64,000 nt of DNA from Aulostomus chinensis (GCA_037954235.1 JBBMOA010000004.1:11737601-11801600), one strand, 5' to 3'; numbered from the stretch's first letter, positions 11,504 through 24,280 are shown. Translations and numbers: made by a program. The notes: a model not told the origin generated them from the sequence alone.

Positions 11504-13866
11504 TTTAACTTCCATTTTCTGTTTACACATCTCCTCACGTTGTACTTCGAGTCATCGGCTGCGGTCTAACTTGTGGATCCACACGCTGCTGATGCTTTAA
11601 TTCATGACAAAGTCCACCTCAGCATAATTATGTCTTTCTGAAACGTGGAGGAAGTGTTCATTTTCATTTAAATCCAAACGTCAGACATTTCCTTCAACTT
11701 CTCCCTCAATGTTGCACTACATTCTCAGAATTTGGAGCTCTTTTTTTTCCAAAGTTAAATGCGTTTCTCCTCTGATATTTAGCGCGCACGGCAGCTTGAA
11801 CTCTAATTGAGCCGCTGAAGCTGCGAGCCACGTGGTTTTTGTTTGTTTTTTTTTTTTTGACATCGCAGCTGTAAATTCAGAGCGACCTTGAACACAAGCC
11901 GCGCTGCTGGAATGTGTGCTTCCCTTCTGCGCAGCCCACAAGGTGGGTCGCATCATGTTGGCCAGAGACGGCTAATCCGTTTAGGTGTTGTTACTGCAGC
12001 CAGGCTTTGTTTAGTGGAGGAGACAGATTGGATATCGAGTATTTGCTAGGTGAGAACCGAGCAAAGCAAAACCCCACTGAGTGCTTCTCCTAACGACATG
12101 ACGCAGGGGTACATGCTGTTTCTCCACAAACAGTAATTACAACATAGTGGAGCTGTGGGTGCTGGACGCCGGCACGCCAGAAATAAGACCCGTGAAGCAG
12201 CCACAGCGGCAGGCTCGTGACTGCTTAGTAGGAGTTCTCCCTCCGCAGAAAAGAGGACAGGGAGTTCCCCAGCCCCAGATTCCTCCCACCCTGTCCTCTC
12301 CTCTCTGTATCCAAGAATTCCTGTATTCCCCAGTCACCCCCCACTCCCCTCTCCTTCCCACAGCCTTTCCAGGAGGTCAGCAGTTTTTCGGAGCCTCCAG
12401 AAACGATCATAACAGGATTTCCCATTGCCGTTTGCCCACTGGCCCGATTGATGAAGCAGCTGGTACTTGGGTGTGTCTCTGACGGGAGTCTTCTGGAGAC
12501 ATCTGTGCTATTGAAACAAGGACGGATGGTTTCGCTGTGCGGCGTCGCATCTCACAAACAGAGGAAAAATTCCTCAGAGCATTCAGCTGGTGTGGACGCA
12601 GCTGAAGAGAAACCCATCTAACCAACACTTCCTCACTGAAAACACACTGTTACTCTCTCTATTTTTCTAATAACCTTTCACCTTTGTTATCTACCAACAC
12701 ATTTTTCCTCCTAACTTGTCAAATGAAGCCGCTTCTATCAAAACATCCTCCGCCACCGCAGACATTGCTGCTCACCACAGCAACTAAATGTGTGTGTTTT
12801 ACCTTCAGGACGACGCTACGGCAGCTACCGTCAGTCTGCTCGGAAAACAGAAACTCTGAGAGTAATGTCAACATGACGAGACGTTATTAGCAAGCTTGAC
12901 TCTCCAGGGTATTGCACGATGTATGCTAACGCGATATATCGATATAAAACTGTATCCTGACCCTCGTTTTCTGACAGTTGTCATAACAGCCGGCGCTAAC
13001 TGGCCATTTTACATCAGCGTTGGCAACAAAGGCTGCTTCTGACAGGAGGACGGATGCGTTGGCTGCTTTTGAAGCATCGGGAAACCCTAAATTAACTCAA
13101 GCGGTTTGGAGGTGTTGGGTACGAAAACTCCTGACTCAGCTTAATGTTTGCATCTCCAGCTTCCATGACTGGAGAAAAAAAAAATTAAAAATTCAATATG
13201 AATAAAACATGTAAATAAAAAGCCCATGTTGCTATTTTTTTCTTCTTGACAAAAGGTCAGCGATCACAAGGAAGGAAGACAATTTTTGTTCTACAAAAAA
13301 AAAACAAAAAAAAACAAAAGTGCAGAGTAAACAACATAACAATGTTGCCCCGCTGCAATATTTTCATCGCTGCAAAGCCTGAAAGTTCACTTAAAATTCT
13401 GTGAGAAGACTTCTGAGGCGAGCTGGGAAGCAGGAATCCCTCAGACCTTGTGGGGAGAAAAAACAAAAAAACAAAAAAAAACCTCTCAGCCCCGGAGTGA
13501 AGCAGAAAAATCTTTTCAGGATCCCCAAATGACCAAAAACCATACTGGGATCCACAACCGCCTCTGCTGGAGATTCTTCTTACGTCTTCTGAGCAAACAG
13601 GTTTGAATAATTCACTCTTCTCTCAGTAATCAAGGCTTAGCATCTCCACCATCACCCTAACTTCACCCCCCCCCCCCTCAACTTTTTATTTTATTTTATT
13701 TCTCAGCTGCCCAAACTATTCTTTTAATATAATCCTGCCAGGAAGCCTTTTGCTGAATTATTCATAGCGTCAGATCAAGACATATAAACAAGTCTGCAGC
13801 GCTCCCTCTCCCCACCTCCCACTCCCGCTACATGTTATCTCTCACCAACACTTGGCTTCCCCACAC

Positions 13867-13914
13867 AGAGAAAAAAAAAAAAGAGAGGGAGAGAGAGAGA
13901 GAAAAAAAGAAAAG
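13867..13914 (+). repeat. Purine-only AG-rich tract
   Basis: A, GA and GGGA units with no pyrimidine for about 45 bases. This is a homopurine tract that can form triplex DNA. Confidence 0.8.
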
Positions 13915-16904
13915 CAGGAATATTTGATTCCTAGGTGCTGTTTGTGTAATAAACATCAGAGGTGAGAAAGAAGCCGGCCTGGCCTCTTGGAGACGAGGGA
14001 ATCGGGACGAACCAGCCGACGCTGACACAAACATCCGAGTCTGACGCGTTTCAGGCGTGTTTTATGACCTCATATCTCGGTGTCACTTCAGTCGGTGACC
14101 TCTAAGGCAGTCGGGTGAGCTCAGCGGTGTACTTGAGAAACAGCCTAATCCCCAATAAACAGATACGACCTGTGCTTCTATTCTGGAGCTCCTTCATCTC
14201 TCTTGCTGCTGGGAGGATGAGACTGGGTCACGGGGACAACGCTACTTTCGAGCTCCGAGCGGCGTGCAAAACTCCCCCGAGTCGCCTCAGCAGAAATATC
14301 GCCTCTCAAGCAAGTTGTCATAAATAAAGCAGGGAGTACTGAGCTGTACAAATACACACAAATACACAGCTGTTTGCATGGGAATCGATCACTTGTGAAC
14401 TCGACGTGGGCGGCGGAGCCTGAAGCGTCACTCAGAGCTCATACTGAAACTACTACAAGAAATATACCACTTTTACTCCATAAAATTACAGCACTCAGAA
14501 TTAGACAGGGGTCACATAAATACAATACCCGGCTTGATTTTTGGGGATTTGTCCTTTAATCTGCATTTTCAGATAAAGATACATGGAATATGATGAGATT
14601 ATTCAGGATTTAAGAGCGTTCTGGGTAGTTACAGCAGTTTAGGACCTTGAACCGCATGACCTCTCGCCTAATGGCTAAACCCACTCGCTTCATTCTACCA
14701 TCTTGGCTGCTAACAAGAAATGCAACCCCATGATCTTCCTGATTTACATTCAAAGTCTTCATTCCAAACCGTCAATACACCATAACGACGTTTCTGGGGC
14801 TTCGTGAATGAAGGCCTAAACTATGAAAAACACACAGAAGAAGAATGAAATGAACTCCAGGATCATTCCCATTCATCCCACCACTCTCCTAGAATGAACC
14901 CTCCCAAAATCTCACATCATTCTGAGGTTACACAAATAAATTCGGTCGGCTCAGCGTGAGGCTGTCTGATCTGAGTTCAGTGGACTGAAGGCGGCAAACC
15001 CTCGAAAAATCATTAGATTGTTTCCTGAACCTTGTTGGAGGCGAATGTTAGCGTGACCTGACAGATCTGTCCAGTCCATCGATACACAGCACAAGCTGAG
15101 CACCTGTGTCTGCGGGCTATGAACTCTCTACGAACTCTGAAAGTCGAGTTTTAGCATTGTTCTGCAAGTTTTTGAGCTGATTTACAGTGAGCAACCAGCC
15201 AGTGACACCTAGGGACAATCAACACACGTACGCAATCATGACGCACGACCAGCAGGCTCACGGCTCCTCACAGCACTGAACAGCCACTGTTCTGAAGGAG
15301 TGCAGCTACATTTTCAGTGTTGATGGTTGGTTTTTCCAGAGCTGCTGCCATCACTTTTATAAGTGCACAATATTTTCGCATGTAACAGCCCACAGTTGGT
15401 CGCTGGTTGAACACATCTAGCCAGTCTTCTGCTCCAGGTTTTCGTAACTGAGAAACAGGTTGATTGATGAAATTTCTGTCTCTCCGCAGCTCGTTGGGCG
15501 GCCTGGTCTTAACACTAACGACTGGCATTCGTGTGGTACTGATGAAATAAGCTTTGCTCATTTGCCCACCACCATGTGTCTGACAGCAGTTTCTTCCCTC
15601 CTTCCCTCACTGCAAAATCGACATATTCTAAAAAAATAAACCCTGCTGCGACACTGATGGCAAGAACTGCGCGTGACGGGAATATAGTTTAATCCCATGT
15701 TCACACAGGCATCTGCCATCGTGTGGTGTGATTTGTGTATCCAGTCGGGCTGTAGCACCGTCACCAGCTCAGCTACGTTTTGCAGTAGCATGGTGATAGC
15801 CAGTTTAGCTTCCCTGTGGCGAAGGTAGCATGGGAGCATCAATACAAGCTCCCCTGACCATTGAAACTCATAGCACAATGAAGCCCAAATAAACAGAATA
15901 AATGCCCAACGGAGGAAAATGAGTTGCTTCATGCTGACAAAGTGATGATGTCACGTCATGCTGTACTTGTACAACCCAGCCGGTCTGTTTGATGGTGACA
16001 TCACGGAACGGTTCTCCCAGGCAGCTAAGAGGCAGCTGGATTCCTGAAATCATGAGGTCACGCAAGACTTCCTGCCAGGCTTCAAGTTATATTCTTGTGT
16101 CTGCACAAAGATCGGTTTGGTCCATCTGATCACCCTCAGAAGGCGGGGCTTAGGTGTGATGACAGCAAGCAGTAATGGAAAACCAACAGTGGCAGCGTGG
16201 ATACTAGTTTAGCACCACTTATATCAGAACCGGAAATGATGTCTTCTTCAAATGAAGAGCGAAGAACGCCACTCAACAATGTTCTCCGTGGAAAAGATGC
16301 TCCCACCTGGCTCCAGCCCGCCCACCCCGTCCTCTAGTGAAGAGGAAACTTTGATATGTGCTGGCACAAACTTCTCATTGAGAGAGACACAGATCTCCTC
16401 CAGCATCTGGTCTCTTTTGAGATCAAGTTTGGGGCATAATGGGATTTGTGATCTCTTATATGACAGAGGGCCAATCCCTTCATCACTCACCGCAGCGACC
16501 GCTCAACTCCTTCATGCCAGACCTTTGAAGAGTCTCCCTGAAAGACTTCTGAGAAAATTACTTGCCAATACGGAGTGAAATTTGGTTGACGGGGTGATGC
16601 GAAATGCTATAAGCCACACGCACTGCAGCGCTACAAGATGAGTCAAGGTCAATTCGGTCCCTTTGACCCTTTGAACTGTTGTCTCAAACATGTCCAGCTA
16701 CTGCAGCACCAGTCTTGTCCCAACCACATGGCTCAGCTCCCCTATTTTCTCCAGGAATGTCCAATTGATTTTCTGTGGCAAGAAAAGTGGCGCTCTCCCA
16801 CTTCTCAGTGAGAAAACTCTCCTGGAATATTAACAGGTAGTTACCATGGCAACAGGCGAGTGCTGCCTAACAGCGCAGTGATTGGTTGTGCTGTGGAGAA
16901 AGCG

Positions 16905-16945
16905 TTTTTTTCCTCCTCTCTCTCTCTCTCTTTTTTTTTTTTTTT
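16905..16945 (+). repeat. Pyrimidine-only TC and T tract
   Basis: T run, then CT dinucleotides, then about 15 T. It could serve as a splice-acceptor tract, but no exon follows. Confidence 0.8.
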
Positions 16946-18611
16946 GCTTCTTAGCGTAAAGAAATCACAAAAAAAACAACAATCTCCACCCTCCACAACA
17001 GCTCTGAAGCCCCAGAGACGCACAGACGCTGATGACCAGCAGTCTTACAAAAGGCATCTCATCATGGGGGGATGATTCAGTTGGGTAATTGCAGCATCTA
17101 GTATACTGGAGAGAGACATTTATTTCCACATCAATAATACATGAATGTAGTTGGTGGGGCCACATTAGCAGTGAAATGGCCAAAATGACTAACCGACTGA
17201 CCCCACTGCAGATGTCGGCCATAGATCCTTGACCCAGCTGCTGGTAAAAGCCCAACGCAGGGAGCGAAAACGCAGGACAAACCACTTAAGGGTGAGCGTG
17301 AACAGTAACACACCACACGGCTTCATGGTGCACGCACAGCAGCAGGTGGTCTAACTAGTTCTACGTGCTTTAAGTGTGTTCTCAGCCGCTGCCACCCTCC
17401 GGACAGAAGCGTGTGAAGGGAAGTGTTGTGATTATTATGAGTGGTCACACTTGCTGGAGTTCCCACACGGGAAACATTTGCAAGTTCCTCTCAGTTGGGA
17501 GGAGATAAACAAGGTCTTACCCCATGTTAGATGTAGTCACGCGCTCACCTAGCGACGGCCACATCGACGTGAACCGTCAAATATCAACTTTGGCCACCTA
17601 AACACCATTTTTTGCGAAGCGTGAGCTGAAGGAATGCAGAAGGCAATAATCAGATCAATACAGGTGGGATCATCTGGATTTAGTCACATGATTAAAGTAT
17701 GTTTGAATTATGATGTCTGAGTGAAGTCTTTCATGGTCAAGACACAACTATTTATAACTTTAAATCATTCTTAAATCAGCCGCTCATCAGTCAAAAGACA
17801 TACATTTAATTGGACCATTTTCTTTCTTTTCTTTTTTTTTTGTTAACAACTCTCTCCATCTCTCCGCAGTGTACCAGGATGTGAAGCTGCTGAATGGTGC
17901 AAAATCTCAAAAAATATTTAATGAGAACACTTCAGCAGCAGCTCTGAGAAGTCTTCGGCTGTTATCTTTGGTCTACTTCAGGGACAAACTGTCAGAGAGG
18001 ACACCGGCTCCTATCCGCAAATTGCTGGACACATTGTGCCCAATATTGCAGTGCCCAATATCTATACATCGGCCACAGCGTGGGAGAAGCGAGGTCATAT
18101 AGAGGTAGGCTGCTTTAAAAGTAGCGTACACTGAGTGCGTGTTGAATCTCGGTTAATGCATCCGCAGCCTTGGCCTCCTTCCCCTGCATTCCTTCGGCAA
18201 AGTAACAAGGGAGAATGTACGGTAAAACCCTCTGCACTTATACTAAAGGAAGCCATTTTCTCTGTTGGGATGTGGCTGATTTTCTATACAAGCCCAGAAA
18301 ACCAGGAGAACAAGAGAGGAGTTTAGCTGGAGGGCTTTCTGACACAGTCCGTCGAACACGAAGCCTGCATTTGCAACATGGCAAACACTGAAAGGTTTAT
18401 CACCCCAGCGACGACTTCCTAAACAGAACTGAGGAGTTTTGGAAGTAAATCATGACGGAAAATGAAATTTAAATAGAAATGAAAGTATGAACACTGACTA
18501 TCGGCCAGCAGAGCTGCTTGATTTCCTTCAGGTGTTGCCGCTTCGTATACTTTGTCCCACGATTCCCTTAAGGTTTTCTGTCAAAACACATCTTCCTTAC
18601 AGTTGGTTGCT

Positions 18612-18870
18612 TGCCACCTCGCAGAAAAAAAACCTTTGGCGGTTTCTGCCAGAAAAAAAGGGCTTCTGCCAGAAGACGATTCTTTCTGGTCCAACCTCAG
18701 GCAGAAAACCTTTGAGATTTGTGCCCTGGCTGCAGGGCACAAATGGCTTCTTACAGAAAAATGTATTCTGGAGGGAAAATTCTCTCCGTCAGAAAGACGT
18801 TGTCTGTCAGACAGGGTCTTTCTGCCAGAAACGTTTCTTTTTTGGAAGAAAATCTTCACAGTGAACTTTT
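18612..18870. repeat. Palindrome-rich block with TTTCTGCCAGAAA units
   Basis: Short palindromes of the form TTCTG-x-CAGAA recur: centres at 18649, 18669 and 18825, with a GTCTGTCAGAC variant centred at 18807. A looser pair spans 18684-18707, and a GAAACGTTTC palindrome sits at 18828-18837. An 11-bp perfect hairpin occupies 18717-18744. Because the words are self-complementary and short of stops, three plus frames and one minus frame stay open over more than 100 codons each, which should not be read as genes. I do not recognise the family. Confidence 0.6.
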
Positions 18871-20816
18871 GCGTGCTAAAAACAAGGAAGCTCAGGGTTT
18901 TGTCAAATTTGGACAAATTATCTTCACGGAAAGAATCAACTTCTTGTTTTTTTTCCCCCCTTTTACGGCTTCCACATTTCTGCGCGCATCAAACGTCAAA
19001 ACTGGTGTCAGTAGAAGAAACTGCAGCAGTTTCTCAGCTGAATTAGCAAAACCTGAAGAATTTATATTGACGACATTCACCACCAAAATTGATGTGATGC
19101 ATAAAACATGGCGAATCGTCCCTTGACTTCAGTCCACACCCGCTTAATCTCCCGTTCTGATGTGGCGACAGCCCTGCAGGCTCCACTGGTGAACACCTAC
19201 ATCATGCAATCACTCAGTTTGGTGCATATTCTGACATTACCCTCACAAACATTTATTTCACTGGTTTTCAATTCACCCCGCAGAGAAACAACAAACAGGC
19301 TGCGATCGAGCACTATTATCTTCCTCACACAGTGCGAGCGCAGCTCTTAATGGAAGTCTCTGCGCTCTCACAGCTAAAAGGGGTGACACGGAGGTCCCAG
19401 GGTTTTCATAAACAGAGCTCATTGAAGATTAAAGCTGAACACAAGATAAATCTACTGCCTCAAAACATCAGGGCAGCCACAGATTTAACTCCTGCCGTAC
19501 ATCACAAATTAGTCCAACTCCTTATCGAGTCAAATACTCTTCAGACGAGGGGTGTGGACACTGAGGGAAAATGAGATGAAGCAAAGCTCGTGACTGATCT
19601 CGGTGCTACATTTTCATTATTTCCATTAGGAAGATTTATTGAAATGCTTCATTCCACCAACACACCACAATTTCCTCTGATATTTCATGTCAGGACGCCT
19701 ATTAAACTAGTGTCAGAATTCCCATTTCGCTCAGCTGCACTTTGAGTTTAATGCTGCCCTCAGGCCTTGTTAGCAGAGGGGGAAGGACCAGAAAACCCAC
19801 TGTTATTACAAAGAGGGGCTGAAGGTGAGAGATCACGACGGCTGTATAATTGCAGAGTCGGTGTCATGAGGTTAGTGCACGAGCATCAGTGCACTACATT
19901 CATTAAACCTTTCGGTCGAAGCCTAACTCAAAACCCGTTTCAATAAAAAGATGCTACAAACTGAGCAAAGGGATGTTTAAAGATGAGCCTGTTTCAGGGC
20001 CCTGCACAGAAGTAAAAGGAGTAAAAGTACATCTAGCAGACAAAGTAGTTTGTTGAGTATTTGATCATCCCTTATTATTTCTCTGCATGTCATTGAATGT
20101 GGCATCTTTCGTGACATTGCTACACACTGATCATGCTCTATTGGCAGGACCAGCCGTGACGGCTACTTGTGGTAGCTGTTTGCTGACATGAATGGGGATA
20201 ATCGAATCACCCGGTTCCTCTTGACCTCCCAAATATTGTTAGATCAAATTCTGACGGTGAACCAAATCGTTTCGCGGTGGTGTCCAGCCACAGTAGTGGC
20301 GACGGAGTCAGCTACGGCGCAGCCATGGTGTTAGCATGTTGCTACAGGTTGTAATAACTTTCACTGCCAGAAGATGGAGACAGATCTTCCACGCTGTAGC
20401 TTTGACGTTATTAGGTCAACAACACCAACGTCTTTTCTTATTCTGTCACTTTAAAAATTTCAAGGTTTCTCCGTTTGATAGAACCTGAAACACTGCAACG
20501 TTTCAGGAGTTTGTGATGGTGACTGCTGTGTAGGGAACCACTAACTTCCCTCCACGTCAACCACAAAAACAACACTTGCAAACAAGTTAATTAGCACGGC
20601 GATATCAGAGCATTCATTAGATTCTTGGGAGGATTACGGATTGAATGTTGACAGAACATCCTTATGTACCACAGAATCTTCCACCTGACATGGGCCGCAC
20701 TCAGCATGCGCTTTTAATAGTCGGCGGCGGACATTTTGCAACAATTTCATTCCAATTTGGTTCTTTTCTGCCAGTGGGAGATATCGAACAATATCTCTCT
20801 GCCTTTGAGGAGAAAG
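18871..20816. other. Non-coding stretch
   Basis: No gene is supported. The sequence is unique in character, with balanced AT-rich parts such as 19600-19780. No tandem or inverted repeat of note was seen. Confidence 0.6.
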
Positions 20817-21040
20817 TGTGAAGAGTCTCAGCCATCCAGGTCATAGCTATCCAAAGAGGGTTGAATCAAGGGCGAGTGGCCATGGTTGAAGACACTTGAA
20901 GGCTCTTCATTTCTCATCCATTTGGGGCGTCTTCAGTTCTATGAGGACACCTAGATATTTCGCCTCTGAGGGGTCGTTATCAAGGTCATTGTTAACCCTT
21001 GGAAACAGTCGATAAGGTCATTGGAGGTCAGAGGATTGTG
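20817..21040 (-). repeat. Dispersed teleost repeat fragment
   Basis: Words such as TCAGCCATCCAGGTCATAGC, GAAGACACTTGAAGGCTCTTC and CGTCTTCAGTTCTATGAGG match a repeat I recall from many fish genomes, where it usually reads in the opposite direction and adjoins retroelement sequence, possibly Penelope-like. The class is from memory and uncertain. No coding capacity remains. Confidence 0.45.
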
Positions 21041-21381
21041 ATTTATAAAAAAAAGAAAAAAAAAAGAAGGCGAGAGACTAAAGCTGAGCAGCATTTCCAC
21101 CTCGGGGGGGGACTTACAAGACTTTTTCATCCGAGAAATTCTTCTCTCCCCTGACCTGAGCGCTCATGAGCATTCATATGAGCCTCTGTTCCCGTCGCAC
21201 TTGTTGAGTCAAAGTGCAACGTGCTCCAATAAGATGGGCCCTCATATCCTCATAAATACTCAGCAAACAAATAAGTATCCAGTAATGTAATGAGAACACG
21301 TACACGCGTGTTTACTTGGAATGATTTCAGAACTCGTCTTCTATGAGCTGCATCACTGCAGTCTCTCTAAATCTGTGTCTT

Positions 21382-21433
21382 TGTGTGCGCGTGTGTGTGT
21401 GTGTGTGTGTGTGTGCGTGTGTGCGTGTGTGTG
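21382..21433 (+). repeat. GT microsatellite with GC variants
   Basis: About 25 GT units with scattered GC interruptions. Long CA/GT arrays of this sort are typical of fish DNA. Confidence 0.92.
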
Positions 21434-22020
21434 CTTGTTCTTCCGAGACTTTCTCAGCTTCAGTGGAAATAATATTCACCTGGATGTCAAATAAACTTTA
21501 TACTGAGATTCTTTTGGCTGCTTTTGCTCACTCTGTTAAAGAGAAATCTGTACCAACACTGAAGGGACACCGAATCATTGCTGTTCCATTTATCAGTTGC
21601 TCTGAAATCACCACTGTCGTGTGTTACTTCCTTCTTAGGAGCTGATTCATTCCATATCCACTACATCTGGACCTGCAAGGGGAGGGTTCCCCACGAGTGG
21701 CATCTGATTAGTGGGAGCTGCAGCGGTTAAGGTTTGTTCACAACTTACTGACCACATACAACATCTGAATGTGTTCATCATGGAACAATGTACAAAATGT
21801 CATTCGAGGAACTTTGTTCCCTTGGCCCTCCCTTAACTCTTACCCTCAGGGTGGGGGGATGTAGGACCTCATTGCTGGGTGGAAACATCCCTGAGGGAAC
21901 ATAGGACAAACGGCACATGGGACTGAGGGAACATAGGACCTCATACAGCTGAAGGACCATGGGACTGAGGGAACATAGGACCTCATACAGCTGAAGGACC
22001 ATGGGACTGAGGGAACATAG

Positions 22021-22028
22021 GACTAAGG
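22021..22028 (+). repeat. Left 8-bp target-site duplication of the MITE
   Basis: GACTAAGG lies directly left of the element and GACGAAAG directly right at 22228-22235. Six of eight bases agree. An 8-bp target duplication is the hAT hallmark. Confidence 0.55.
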
Positions 22029-22227
22029 CAGGGGTGTAAACTGATCCAGTAAAGGGTTGTGTGGCTGCAGGTTTTCATTCCAACCAAGGAAAAGCAACAC
22101 CTGATCCAACAAATGAGCTGTGTGGACACAGTAGTGCAATCAGTAGTAGAATCAGGTGTTGCTTTTGCTTGGTTGGAATGAAAACCTGCAGCCACACGAC
22201 CCTGACTGGATAAGTTTGACACCCCTG
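22029..22227. mobile_element. hAT-like foldback MITE, 199 bp
   Basis: The ends are CAGGGGTGT and ACACCCCTG. Two inverted arms of 77 bases each (22029-22105 and 22151-22227) agree over most of their length, including the long word GCAGGTTTTCATTCCAACCA, and enclose a 45-base spacer. The terminal CAGGG, short length, lack of coding sequence and 8-bp flanking duplication fit a non-autonomous hAT element moved by a transposase encoded elsewhere. It sits inside the 42-bp minisatellite. Confidence 0.85.
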
Positions 22228-22400
22228 GACGAAAGGGAACATGGGACTGAGGGCACGTAGGACCTCATACTGCTGAAGGAACATAGGACTGAGGGCACCT
22301 GGCACAAAGGGAACATGGGACCAAGGGCACATAGGCCCGGGGGAACATAGGACCTCATATTAGCGGAGGGGTAACATCCCAGAGAGAAGATGGGACTGAG

Positions 22401-23369
22401 GGAACATGGCACCCCTCTTAAGTCTACTAACCAGTGGACGTGCTCTGTGTCAAGTACAGAGTTACACAAAGTTGGAACACTTGAGAGACAGAGAGAAGCT
22501 TCTCCTGAAGCTTAGCAGGATATCTGCGTTCATTCAGCCTGAACGTGATTACACATGGACCTCGTTGTGGCTGAGGCGGAGCAGAGACGGTCCACATATC
22601 CAGCGCTCGCTTGACTCAATTCTGTCTAAAACTTTGTGGAACATTCACTCATTTGCTCTCATCCTGCATGGAACCGCTGTGGTGTTTGCATGTAACGGCA
22701 TCATTCGACTGCATAAGAGAAAAACCGTTCCGGTCTTGTCCTGGGTCCAGTTCTTCAGGTGAGGACTGTGTGACACATCCTAATTGACTCTTCAGTGTGA
22801 GACACCAATGTGGTGTGTCAGTCTCAACAGCTTGTTTTGTTGCTTAATCTCATTTCAGAGCCATCAGCACAGAGCCCTAATCCATCATCGTTTGGGCACA
22901 TTTATGGAGCCGGTCCAGATGGATCGCAGGTGCCACACCTGAACCCGTCTTAACGACCTCCATCTAACAACACGAGGCCACTTCACGGCACAAATTAAAT
23001 CAGCACACAACCTTCTTTGTGGCTTAAATGCCACAACGCTGTCAGACCGTCTGTTGTTTGCACATATTCATATTCAAAACGAGCGGTCGGCATTCCCCAG
23101 TTTAGAACCGATGTGTTCAATGAAGCAGTCTGACTCATCTCAATCACTGAGGGAGAAGAGATGGCGAGGCGGTGTTACGCAATCAGACGCAATAGAAACA
23201 TCAGCCTGTGTTTAACCAGCGAGGACGGGGAGAAGACAAACAGTGTCAAAGAGGGTCAACAATCGAGGGGCAGGAAGATGATGAGGCAAACACAAACCTC
23301 CATCAGCTTCATGCATTTCTGTTGTTGTGCTCATGAGTACAAAGTTAAAGCGCCTTAATCAGCAACACA

Positions 23370-23403
<34 letters not shown>

Positions 23404-24280
23404 CTAGGCTATGTTGTGTGTCGTCATTCAAACGGCGTATCAAGAGTGTCACGGCTGGAATGTTCGCGCAACTTTAGTTGTTACTGAGTTGCGTGACACA
23501 AAGCCCCCGGCGGCACTCGCGAAACTTGATTGATTCTCGACTGCGACAAAATTCTCAAGTTTGTCAAAACACAATCGAACTGCTGCTAATTTATTCAAAT
23601 GAGGATGATGTCAGATTGATTAAAATGATCCACTGGTCTCTCTCTAGTAGCCACAACACACACTGAGGCTAGACATCAAAGCATAGATAGTTACAAGAGA
23701 CTTTGCGGAAATTAAACGAGAAGAAAAGGCGACACAACGCGTCAGAAGTGGCGTTCGCTTTCTGCTGAAAAACGATCCAAAAGCAGATGAGATGCAAATA
23801 GGTCTGTAGTTGCTATATGCTATTATAGCCAGAAAACAACCTAGGTAGCTAGTTTGATTAAATGTAGAAATAGAAATTGATTCAGACTCTGAAAAAGTGC
23901 ACGTATCCACAGCGGGTTATAGTGTTAGTTGAGGCCACAGTCGTATCCACTGATGGGACAGCCGTGTCCGTCAGACCAAACCCAGTTCACTGAGACGGTC
24001 CTCTGAAAAATTCCATAATATGACTCATCTCACTTTCCTGAATTATTCTGAGCTAATGGGCCCATAACCACGGCGTTTTGGCTACATAGCCAAAGAACGG
24101 CTTGCCAATGAGCTAACTCATGTAGCTTGGTGATCGTATCTCTATATTGGTTGAAATTGTTCTTTTCTTTTAAAACAGGAAAAATAAAATATTGAATTAT
24201 GGATATGAAAGTACAAAGCCATTGGCCTTTTTGTAAATTTCCAGGTGTATATTGTTGAATAATGTGACCAATAATGTGGA
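22401..24280. other. Non-coding stretch
   Basis: No gene is supported. A 118-codon plus-strand open frame ends at 22762, just past a CAG-GTGAGG donor-like site, but its codon use is not biased and no acceptor is clear. 22800-23150 is balanced unique DNA of conserved-element character. A CA microsatellite lies at 23371. Confidence 0.55.
23371..23400 (+). repeat. AC microsatellite
   Basis: Fifteen uninterrupted AC units. Confidence 0.93.

Larger units (their letters stand above)
10127..18611. other. Non-coding stretch with duplication and simple repeats
   Basis: No further gene is supported. It holds the diverged direct duplication at 10896-11503, a purine tract near 13867, a pyrimidine tract near 16905, and a cluster of minus-strand open frames at 15268-16550 that resembles decayed coding DNA but matches nothing I know. 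A pyrimidine tract and CAG near 17875 look like an acceptor, but the open frame after it has no codon bias. Confidence 0.5.
21860..22400 (+). repeat. 42-bp minisatellite, split by a MITE
   Basis: Units run CATGGGACTGAGGGAACATA then GGACCTCATACAGCTGAAGG plus AC. Copies at 21916-21957 and 21958-21999 are identical, and a third begins at 22000 and is broken at 22028 by a mobile element. More degenerate units with the same words resume at 22236 and run to about 22400. Since 42 is divisible by three, the minus strand shows a repeated 14-residue open frame (VLQLYEVLCSLSPM), an artefact of the unit length. Confidence 0.85.

Noticed and set aside
18487..19126. Three plus-strand and one minus-strand open frames of 111 to 164 codons
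   Set aside because: They coincide with the palindrome block, whose words contain few stops. No family motif and no consistent codon bias.
21778..22469. Minus-strand open frames with a 14-residue tandem repeat
   Set aside because: The 42-bp minisatellite unit is divisible by three, so an open frame repeats by itself.
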